From assembly GCA_007121175.1 (NCBI GenBank), contig SKMG01000244.1, positions 1-6,000 of the forward strand: a stretch of DNA of 6,000 bases, given 5' to 3'. Below the pieces are notes generated by a model that saw only the letters and a list, made by a program, of their open reading frames with translations, did no database searches and was not told the DNA's origin. The position numbers and the translations under genes were made by a program. Shown here piece after piece: positions 1-6,000 of the stretch (position 1 is the first letter of the stretch; each line of letters starts with the position of its first letter). Source of the stretch: Trueperaceae bacterium. Lineage in GTDB: Bacteria; Deinococcota; Deinococci; Deinococcales; Trueperaceae.

Positions 1-795
1 CCCGAGCCGGAGCTCGCGGGGCTCGAGACCGCCTCGCTGCTGGTGCTGCCGATCCGCGCCGACGGTACGACGGCCAGCGTCATCGCGATGGGCGCCGCCG
101 GCCGCCCGGTGGTGCTGCGCGGCGATCAGCTCACGGTGGCGCGGGCGTTCGTACGCCGGCTCGAGCGCGCCCTCGAACGCGTGGCGTACCTTCGCCAGAT
201 CGAGCGCACCCGCGAGGACGCATTCCGCGTGCTGGGCGTGGCGCTGGAGTATCGCGACTTGGAGACCAAGGGCCACACCGACCGGGTCGTGGCCCTCTCG
301 CGCCACTTCGGCGAGCGCCTCGGCCTCGACGCCGCGAGCCTCGAGGCGCTCGCCTGGGGCGCCTACCTCCACGACCTGGGAAAGCTCACCATCCCCGACC
401 AAGTGCTGCTCAAACCGGCCTGGCTGGCCAAGGATGAGGTCGAGCTCGTCGAACGACACCCGCTGACCGGCTTCGAGATGAGCCTCGACCTGGCATTCCT
501 CCCAGACGAGACGCGCGGCGTGATCCGGTCGCATCACGAGCACTTCGATGGCAGCGGCTATCCGGAGGGGCTGGTCGGCGAGGAGATCCCGTACCTAGCG
601 CGCGTCTTCGCCTTGGTCGACGTCTATGACGCGCTCACCTCGGAGCGACCCTATAAGGGTGCCTGGTCTCACGAGGCCGCGGTCACCGAGATCGAATCCC
701 AAGCGGGCCGTCAGTTCGATCCGCAGCTGACCGCAGCGCTGCTCGAGCTGCTCTCCGGTTGGCGCGACGGCCACGACGTAGCGGCCGCCGGCTGA
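1..795 (+). CDS. GAF-linked HD-GYP phosphodiesterase, 5' end outside window
   Basis: The reading frame is already open at base 1, so the true start lies upstream; 264 residues are visible. Residues 1 to about 60 resemble the last strands and final helix of a GAF sensor domain (LLVLPIRADG, then a helix ending ERALERVAYLRQIE). A linker helix leads to a complete HD-GYP domain: RDLETKGHTDRV near 84-95, the HD pair in YLHDLGK at 124-125, HPLTG at 153, HHEHFDGSGYP at 178-188, and LVDVYDALTSERPYKG around 205-220. All residues I associate with metal binding in this family are present, so I infer an active enzyme. Family knowledge: HD-GYP proteins hydrolyse the second messenger cyclic di-GMP to pGpG or GMP in the cytoplasm, lowering its level; the GAF domain would sense a small ligand or partner. 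It is convergent with the sugar operon and has no obvious functional link to it. A receiver or further sensor domain may sit upstream. Confidence 0.93.
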   Translation, partial: PEPELAGLETASLLVLPIRADGTTASVIAMGAAGRPVVLRGDQLTVARAFVRRLERALERVAYLRQIERTREDAFRVLGVALEYRDLETKGHTDRVVALSRHFGERLGLDAASLEALAWGAYLHDLGKLTIPDQVLLKPAWLAKDEVELVERHPLTGFEMSLDLAFLPDETRGVIRSHHEHFDGSGYPEGLVGEEIPYLARVFALVDVYDALTSERPYKGAWSHEAAVTEIESQAGRQFDPQLTAALLELLSGWRDGHDVAAAG

Positions 796-801
796 GGCCG
801 T

Positions 802-823
802 CGCGCCTCCAAAGGAGAGCGCG
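802..823. terminator. Bulged hairpin between convergent genes, possible shared terminator
   Basis: CGCGCCTCC (802-810), loop AAA (811-813), then GGAG and GCGCG (814-817, 819-823) form a 9-bp stem with one bulged A at 818. It lies 7 bases after the HD-GYP stop and 40 bases beyond the stop of the - strand dehydrogenase, where transcription from both sides should end. There is no T-rich tract on either side, so it is not a classical intrinsic terminator. In DNA this GC-rich, a stem of this size can arise by chance. The rest of the gap (796-801 and 824-862) shows nothing I can name. Confidence 0.3.
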
Positions 824-862
824 TGGCATCGCTGCCGCGCCTCACCTGGTGTGCCAGTCGCG

Positions 863-2022
863 TCAGACAGCGACCCAGCGACGCTGCTGTGCGCTCTCGA
901 GGATGGCGTCGACGACCCGCTGCACCGCCGCGCCGCTCCTGAAGTCCGGGCGGGCCGGCCGGCCCTGGGCGACGGCCTGCAGCAGCTCGTACACCTCGAT
1001 GACCTTGGTATCGCCGAGGCCCAGGCCGCAGCCCGCAACCGGCCAGAAGCGGCCGTAGTACGGGTGGTCGGGGCCCATGATGACGGTCTTGAAGCCACGA
1101 CGGTCGGCGGGATCGCCGCTGTCGTAGAGCTGGAGCTCGTTCATCCGCTCGTGATCCCACGCGATGGCGCCGCGGCTGCCGCTGACCTCGAAGGTCAGGT
1201 GCGCCTTGCGGCCCGTGGCCACGCGATTGGCCTCCAGCACGCCTGTCGCGCCGCCTTCGAAGGTGAGGAGCGCCTGCACGGCGTCCTCGTTCTCGACGCT
1301 CCGCAACGCCGTGCCGGCGGCGGCGACCTCGCGGTAGCCGTAGCCTCCGAGCGCCTCCGGCCGCTCGCCGATGACGGTGCTCGCCTGAGCGCACACCTGC
1401 TTCACCTCGCCGACCAGGTCGTGGGCCAGCGCGATGACGTGGGCGCCGAGGTCGCCGAGGGCACCCGAGCCGGCGAGGCTGCGCTCGAAGCGCCAGCCGA
1501 AGGGCTGCCGCGGGTCGGCCAGCACGTCCTGCTGGAAGGCGCCGCGGAAATGCCACACCTCTCCCAGCACGCCGGCTGAGATCAGCCCCTTCGCGGCCAG
1601 GGCCGCCGGGCTCTTGAGGTAGTTGAAGCCGACCATGGTGACGACGCCGGCCTCCCGGGCGGCCTCGGCCATGGTAGCGGCGCTAGCGGCGTCGAGGGCC
1701 AGCGGCTTCTCGCAGTAGACGTGCTTGCCCGCCGTCAGCGCGGCGAGCGCCATCTCGGAGTGCAGGTGATTGGGAGCGGTGATGTCGACGATGTCGATCT
1801 CAGGGTGGGTCACCAGCTCGCGCCAGTGGCCGACGGACGCTTCGAAGCCGAGTTCCCTCGCGGCGCGCCGCGCCGTGTCGGCGTCCCGGTCGGCGATCAA
1901 CCTGAGCCGAGGCGCTGCGAGCAGGTCGTCGAAGACCCGGCCGACGAGCGCGTACGAGAGCGCGTGGCCCTTGCCCATGAAGCCGCTGCCGATCAGGCCG
2001 ATCGAGAGCTCACGGCGGCCCA

Positions 2023-2023
<1 letters not shown>
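863..2023 (-). CDS. Gfo/Idh/MocA family oxidoreductase, LgdA-like sugar dehydrogenase
   Basis: This 386-residue protein is a probable cytoplasmic NAD(P)-dependent dehydrogenase for a sugar or cyclic polyol. The N-terminal Rossmann fold shows IGLIGSGFMG at 8-17 (GxGxxG), an acidic strand end at RLIADRD (41-47), TAPNHLHSEMALAAL at 82-96, and the family hallmark EKP in HVYCEKPLA (E105, K106, P107), whose lysine is catalytic. The C-terminal alpha/beta domain carries GALGDLGAH at 187-195, with D191 and H195 in the usual catalytic positions. The GSGFMGKGHALSY opening and the DVLADPRQPFGWRFE stretch resemble levoglucosan dehydrogenase LgdA as I remember it; inositol 2-dehydrogenase and related enzymes are alternatives. 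Length is normal. The start ATG (2023-2021) shares one base with the ATPase stop (TGATG), so translation is probably coupled; a longer open frame upstream to 2413 is a shadow of the ATPase gene. It is the last gene of the uptake operon, so its substrate is probably the imported compound or a product of it. Confidence 0.92.
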
Positions 2024-2870
<847 letters not shown>

Positions 2871-2874
<4 letters not shown>

Positions 2875-3959
2875 GATGCCTCCGTCGCGTGCTTGCGGAT
2901 GAAGGTGTTGAAGATGACTGCAACCAGCAGGAGCGCCCCGAGGAAGACGCGGAACCAATCGGTGTTCCAGCGCGCGATGAAGATCCCCTGGGAGGTCATG
3001 CCGAAGATGAGCGCGCCGAACACCGCGCCCACCACCGTGCCGTAGCCGCCGGTCAGCAGCGTGCCTCCGATCACGGCCACGATGATTGCCTCGAACTCCT
3101 TGAGCGTCCCGCGAGTCACGTCGGCCGAGCCGAGGTCGAACACCTGGAGCAGCGCCAGGATACTCGCGCACAGCGCCGTGCCCATGAACAGCACGATGCG
3201 CACGAAGTCGACCGGTACCCCGGAGTTGCGGGCCGCCTCGGCGTTGCCTCCGACGGCGAAGATCCAGTTGCCGAACGGCGTGCGCAGCAGCAGGTAGGCC
3301 GCCACGATCGTCAGGCCCAGCCACCACCACACCGAGGCCGGCATGCCGAGCCACTCGAAGCTGAACAGGCGCCCGACGAAGGTGTCCTGGAGGACGGCAC
3401 GGGCGTCGGCGCCGGTGACCACGCCGTCGACGGTGCCGATGAAGGCGCGCACCGACACCTGTGTCGAGCCGGTCACGGCCCTCGTGATGCCGAGCGTCAG
3501 ACCCCGCAGGATGAACAGGAAGGCGAGGGTGACGATGAACGACGGCAGTCCGGTGCGGTTCACCAGGGTGCCGTTCACCAGGCCAACGCCGGCGGCGAAC
3601 AGCAGCACCACCACGAGCGCGAGCCAGATCGGCCAGCCGTACACCACCACCGGTAGCAGGAAGAGCATGCCCGCGGCGGCGATCATCGACCCCACCGACA
3701 GGTCGAACTGCCCGCCGATCATGAGCAGCGTCGCGCCGATACCGATGATGCCGAGCTGCGCCGATACCTCCATCCAGGAGCGGATGCCGCGCTGCGCCAG
3801 GAAGCCCTTGTCGCCCGCGACGAGCGAGAAGAAGACGAAGATGATGAGCGCGCCTGCCACGGCGCCGGTCTCGGGCCGCGCGAGGAAGCGCCGCAGGCGA
3901 CCGACCTGCCTGAGGCGCTCGTCAGGCGGTAGGCTGGGCGAGTTCCGTATGCCGCTCAC
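2871..3959 (-). CDS. CUT2-family sugar ABC transporter permease (RbsC/FrcC type)
   Basis: This membrane subunit of about 362 residues forms the sugar channel and probably works as a homodimer, since only one permease gene is present. Hydrophobic segments lie near 33-48, 66-83, 91-108, 110-129, 138-158, 199-215, 244-264, 290-303, 308-325 and 338-354, consistent with the 8-10 spans of the family. Motifs shared with RbsC-like permeases are [11 protein letters not shown] (81-91), [13 protein letters not shown] (236-248), and [25 protein letters not shown] (284-308), the part expected to touch the ATPase. I chose GTG at 3959-3957 because the N-terminus [17 protein letters not shown] gives a normal cytoplasmic leader. 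The frame stays open to 4190, but the extra 77 residues are Arg/His-rich and overlap the binding-protein gene, so I treat them as a shadow. No strong Shine-Dalgarno sequence is visible before this GTG, and the exact start is less sure than the identity. Confidence 0.93.
2879..2883 (-). promoter_or_regulatory. Ribosome binding site fixing the GTG start of the ATPase gene
   Basis: On the - strand GGAGG lies four bases before GTG at 2874-2872, inside the last codons of the permease gene (ACGGAGGCATCGTGA). The spacing is slightly short. No ATG or other start candidate fits the conserved N-terminus ([11 protein letters not shown]) as well, so this site supports the GTG and the four-base overlap. 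Confidence 0.7.
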
Positions 3960-3985
3960 TCGATGCTCGGCTGCGCGCGCAACGT

Positions 3986-4016
3986 GTGCGGAGGTGGTTG
4001 GGGACCACCTCCGCAC
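3986..4016 (-). promoter_or_regulatory. Perfect 13-bp stem-loop between binding-protein and permease genes
   Basis: Arms GTGCGGAGGTGGT (3986-3998) and ACCACCTCCGCAC (4004-4016) are exact reverse complements around a 5-base loop, TGGGG on the + strand and CCCCA in the operon transcript. It begins 20 bases after the binding-protein stop and ends 26 bases before the permease GTG. No U-run follows in the - direction, so a full intrinsic terminator is unlikely. Family knowledge: stem-loops in this place in ABC sugar operons (for example between malE and malF) stabilise the upstream message or allow only partial read-through, giving an excess of binding protein. That role is inferred here; the structure itself is directly visible. 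Confidence 0.8.
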
Positions 4017-4036
4017 GGCGTCGCTGACTTCGCGCG

Positions 4037-4987
4037 CTAGCGGATCCCGCGGGCCGAGAGCGCGATGACCTGCGCGGCGGTCTCGGGCGTGACGAAACCC
4101 GGACCGGTCAGGATGATCTCGTTGCCGGGCAGCATGCCGTACTGGACGTAGTTCACGGCCGTGATGACGCCGAGGTAGCCCTGCAGCCACTGCTGCTGGT
4201 CGATGAGGAACGACACGTCGCCCTCGACCGCACCCTGCAGCAGGTCGGGTGCTAAGTCGAAGGTCCCGAAGACGATGTCGCCGGCCCGGCCGACCTCGCG
4301 CAAGGCGTCGAGCGTCGGGATGCCGCCGACTGGACCGGTGGCCAGGACCGCATCGATCGACTCGTCGCGCATCGCGGCGATCACGGCGTTACGGACTTCG
4401 ATCGGGTCGGTGCCGACCGCGAGCACCTCGACCGGCCCGCCGAGGCCGTCGGCGAACCCTTCGCAGCGCAGGTCGAGCGCGACGTTGCCGACCTCGTGGT
4501 TGACGCACAGGCCGCTGGTGGCGCCAAGGCGCTGAGCCTCTTGGCCGCCGCCCAAGCCGGCCTCGTACTCGGTCTGCCCCACGTGACGCAGCACGCCGAG
4601 CTCTTGGAACACGTCGGAGCCGGAGTTGATCGAGAACACCGCGATCCCGGCGGCGACGGCCGCTTCGATCGCCTCGCCGAGGGCGACGGAATCGGGGATC
4701 GAGATCACCAGCGCGTCGGGCGCCGAGGCGATCGCCGCGTTGATGAGCTGCGCCATCTGCGGCATGTCGAAGGTGTCCGGCGCACGGTACTCGACGGCGA
4801 CGCCGGTGTCGAGCTGCGCCTGGTCGACGCCATTCTTGACGACCGACCAGAACGGGTCGGCCGCCGAACCGTGCGTGACCACGATGACCCGGATGTCATC
4901 GCGGGCCGGCGCCTCCTGGGCGACGCCGAAGGTGAGGGCGGTGGCGACGAGCAACGCGAGCGTGATGAAGAGCGAACGCGCGAGCAT
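4037..4987 (-). CDS. Periplasmic sugar-binding protein of a CUT2 ABC transporter
   Basis: This 316-residue protein captures the sugar outside the membrane and hands it to the permease. A Sec signal peptide is clear: short basic start MLARS, a hydrophobic core to about residue 20, and a likely cut after GVA (residue 23) before QEAPARDD. There is no lipobox cysteine, so the protein should be soluble in a periplasm. The mature part has the Peripla_BP_4 (RbsB-like) fold pattern: VIVVTHGSAADPFW (34-47), PDALVISIPDS (90-100), AVFSINSGSD (116-125), CVNHEVGNVALDLRCEGF (161-178), FGTFDLAPDLLQGAVEGD (240-257) and LIDQQQWLQGYLG (261-273). By analogy with RbsB, F46/W47, N121, R174, D243 and Q264/Q265 are candidates for ligand contact. 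C161 and C175 could form a disulfide. ATG at 4987 is preferred over one at 5035 because it gives a proper signal peptide and has AAAGGA ten bases upstream. It is the first gene of the operon; ligand unknown. Confidence 0.93.
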   Translation of the reverse strand: MLARSLFITLALLVATALTFGVAQEAPARDDIRVIVVTHGSAADPFWSVVKNGVDQAQLDTGVAVEYRAPDTFDMPQMAQLINAAIASAPDALVISIPDSVALGEAIEAAVAAGIAVFSINSGSDVFQELGVLRHVGQTEYEAGLGGGQEAQRLGATSGLCVNHEVGNVALDLRCEGFADGLGGPVEVLAVGTDPIEVRNAVIAAMRDESIDAVLATGPVGGIPTLDALREVGRAGDIVFGTFDLAPDLLQGAVEGDVSFLIDQQQWLQGYLGVITAVNYVQYGMLPGNEIILTGPGFVTPETAAQVIALSARGIR

Positions 4988-4997
4988 GTGACACCCG

Positions 4998-5003
4998 TCC
5001 TTT
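4998..5003 (-). promoter_or_regulatory. Ribosome binding site of the sugar-binding protein gene
   Basis: AAAGGA on the - strand lies ten bases before ATG at 4987-4985. It decides between this start and the upstream in-frame ATG at 5035, which has no comparable purine-rich site and would add 16 residues, including Arg and Cys, in front of the signal peptide. Confidence 0.6.
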
Positions 5004-5042
5004 CGAACCCGGCTCTGCGCCGGGGAACGTGACATGGCGACC

Positions 5043-5070
5043 GCCGCTCGAGCCGCTCGGAGCGGCGAGC
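5043..5070. promoter_or_regulatory. Operator-like palindrome with an extra half-site in the operon leader
   Basis: GCCGCTC (5052-5058), one central base, then GAGCGGC (5060-5066) make a perfect 7-1-7 palindrome. A further copy of GCCGCTC lies at 5043-5049, and GCTC (5046-5049) can also pair with GAGC (5067-5070), extending the hairpin across a 2-base bulge. It falls about 25-50 bases downstream of the predicted transcription start of the sugar operon, a common place for a repressor operator (LacI or ROK families act on such sites) or a structured 5' leader. No regulator gene is in the window, so the binding protein is unknown. Confidence 0.45.
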
Positions 5071-5098
5071 CACCGTACCGGAGTTCGACTACCCACGC

Positions 5099-5127
5099 AT
5101 TGTCGCGTCGGCGGCGGCGGCTGTCAA
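5099..5127 (-). promoter_or_regulatory. Sigma-70-type promoter of the sugar transport operon
   Basis: Read on the - strand, TTGACA (5127-5122) matches the -35 consensus exactly. After a 17-base spacer comes GACAAT (5104-5099), which has four of the six -10 consensus bases, including the key second A and final T. Transcription would start near 5092-5090 and give a leader of about 105 bases before the binding-protein ATG at 4987. This is a prediction from pattern alone, but an exact -35 with ideal spacing in such GC-rich DNA, in the correct place and orientation, is persuasive. Confidence 0.65.
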
Positions 5128-5168
5128 CAGCAGCTCTGGAGAAAGCCGCGTCACCACGGTCTTGGCGC

Positions 5169-5174
5169 TACGCT
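5169..5174 (+). promoter_or_regulatory. Possible -10 box for a leaderless methyltransferase transcript
   Basis: TACGCT fits the TANNNT pattern and ends six bases before the ATG at 5181, the spacing at which transcription would begin at or next to the start codon. No Shine-Dalgarno sequence is visible before that ATG, which fits a leaderless message. No convincing -35 hexamer lies 16-18 bases upstream, so the call is weak. Confidence 0.3.
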
Positions 5175-5180
5175 GACGGC

Positions 5181-6000
5181 ATGCCCCACGTCCCTGGAAG
5201 CGAGGCCGCCCGAGCGCGCGCGATCAAGCGCCACCTCTGGTCAGAGCGGCAGCGGTTCGTCGTGACCTGCCCGCTCGGCGTCGAGGCGCTGCTGGCCGCC
5301 GAGGTGGCCGCGCTCGCCGGGGTCGCGGGCGTTTCGATGCGGCCCGGGGGAGCGGTGTTCGACGCGCCCTTCGACACCCTCTACGCTGCGCTGCTGCGGC
5401 TGCGGCTGGCCGAGTCGCTGCGTGTGGTGCTCCTCGACAACGCCGCGGCCGGCAGCTTCCCGATGCTCTTCGATCACCTCACGCGAGTGAGCTGGTCGCT
5501 GTGGCTACCCGAACGCTGTGCGATCACGGCGCGCGTGGTGAGCCGCCGATCGCGGCTTCGCGACCGCGAGGGGCTCGAGCAGGCGCTGCGCGGGGCGCTG
5601 CGCCGGCACGGCGTGGATCCCGACGCTGCTGACGGTCCGCCGATGACGCTGCACCTGCGGCTCGAGCACGATCGGGTGAGTGCAGCGCTCGACCTCGGTG
5701 GCGCGCTCTACCGGCGCGCCGGCGACAAGTGGGTCTCGCGCGCCACCATCCGCGAGACGACCGCCGCCGCGCTGGTGGCCGTCGCCGAACGCGCGGCCGG
5801 AGACGCTCCCTCTGACCTGGTGTTCGACCCGTTCTGCGGCTCCGGCACGCTGCTCGCCGAGTCGCTCGAGCTGGCCCTGGGCCTCGACGCCGGGCGCCGG
5901 CGCCGGCCGCCATTCGAAGCCTCGCCGGCCTGGAATGCCGGGCGCTTCCGGCAGGCCGAGCGGGACTCCGCCGCCGAGGGCCGCGGTGGGCAGCCGGCCG
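5181..6000 (+). CDS. THUMP-domain RNA guanine-N2 methyltransferase (RlmL/TrmN-like), 3' end outside window
   Basis: The frame runs from ATG at 5181 without a stop to the window edge (273 residues plus one base). It should transfer a methyl group from S-adenosylmethionine to a guanine in rRNA or tRNA. Visible in order: an N-terminal FVVTCPLGVEALLAAEV (26-42), like the start of RlmL-type proteins; a THUMP-like RNA-binding region (about 60-172); YRRAGDKWVSRATIRETTAAAL (177-198), matching the RGYR...ApLkETLAaAl stretch of the family; and motif I VFDPFCGSGTLLAES (214-228), which binds S-adenosylmethionine. The catalytic NPPY-type motif would lie beyond the edge and cannot be checked. RlmL (23S rRNA G2445) and TrmN/Trm14 (tRNA G6) share this layout; the part seen does not separate them. 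E. coli RlmL has about 700 residues with a second methyltransferase domain, and the total length here is unknown. It is divergent from the sugar operon with no functional tie expected. Confidence 0.88.
   Translation, partial: MPHVPGSEAARARAIKRHLWSERQRFVVTCPLGVEALLAAEVAALAGVAGVSMRPGGAVFDAPFDTLYAALLRLRLAESLRVVLLDNAAAGSFPMLFDHLTRVSWSLWLPERCAITARVVSRRSRLRDREGLEQALRGALRRHGVDPDAADGPPMTLHLRLEHDRVSAALDLGGALYRRAGDKWVSRATIRETTAAALVAVAERAAGDAPSDLVFDPFCGSGTLLAESLELALGLDAGRRRRPPFEASPAWNAGRFRQAERDSAAEGRGGQPA

Noticed and set aside
824..856. TGGCA/TGCCA inverted repeat in the convergent gap
   Set aside because: Only five base pairs around a 23-base loop; expected by chance.
851..1579. Long + strand open frame (242 codons) opposite the dehydrogenase gene
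   Set aside because: It is antisense to a gene with clear family motifs, has no recognisable domain, and is the kind of frame that GC-rich codon usage keeps open by chance.
2889..3656. Long + strand open frame (255 codons) opposite the permease gene
   Set aside because: Its composition (Gln/His/Arg/Glu-rich) mirrors antisense reading of hydrophobic membrane codons; no motif was seen.
3960..4190. N-terminal extension of the permease frame into the binding-protein gene
   Set aside because: The 77 extra residues are Arg/His-rich, overlap the binding-protein coding end and span the stem-loop; GTG at 3959 gives a normal permease N-terminus.
4496..5032. + strand open frame (178 codons) opposite the binding-protein gene
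   Set aside because: It is antisense to a well-supported gene and contains only Arg/Asp/Gly-rich filler sequence with no domain.
5524..5913. - strand open frame (129 codons) opposite the methyltransferase
   Set aside because: It is Arg/Ala/Gly-rich, lacks any motif, and lies opposite a frame with a clear S-adenosylmethionine-binding motif.

Overview
The window is a GC-rich (roughly 70% by eye) bacterial chromosomal segment, densely coded, with no RNA gene, mobile element, CRISPR array or long repeat that I could see. It holds six genes. A putative cyclic-di-GMP phosphodiesterase (HD-GYP) enters from the left edge on the + strand. A four-gene sugar uptake and oxidation operon lies on the - strand. 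An RNA methyltransferase of the THUMP/UPF0020 (RlmL/TrmN) group runs off the right edge on the + strand. No gene-free stretch exceeds 200 bases: the gaps are 796-862, 3960-4036 and 4988-5180.

The core is the - strand operon, read from right to left: periplasmic sugar-binding protein (4987-4037), CUT2-type permease (3959-2871), single-domain ATPase (2874-2023) and Gfo/Idh/MocA oxidoreductase (2023-863). The last three genes are physically locked together: permease and ATPase overlap by GTGA, ATPase and dehydrogenase by TGATG. The binding-protein gene is set apart from the permease by a 77-base gap holding a perfect 13-bp stem-loop, an arrangement that fits higher expression of the binding protein than of the membrane and ATPase subunits. 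A near-consensus sigma-70-type promoter (TTGACA, 17 bp, GACAAT) and an operator-like palindrome lie upstream of the binding-protein gene. The model is that one binding protein delivers a monosaccharide-like ligand to a transporter made of two permease and two ATPase copies, and a co-expressed NAD(P)-dependent dehydrogenase oxidises it in the cytoplasm. The dehydrogenase resembles, from memory, levoglucosan dehydrogenase (LgdA); levoglucosan, inositol and other cyclic polyols or sugars remain open. No dedicated regulator and no later catabolic enzymes are in the window.

The binding protein has a plain Sec signal peptide with no lipobox cysteine, which points to a diderm cell with a true periplasm. 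With the high GC and a possible leaderless start for the methyltransferase, a Deinococcota-type bacterium (for example Trueperaceae) is one guess, but the sequence alone does not settle the phylum. The system is a recognisable transporter family with interesting local regulation; I see nothing that demands a wholly new type of system.
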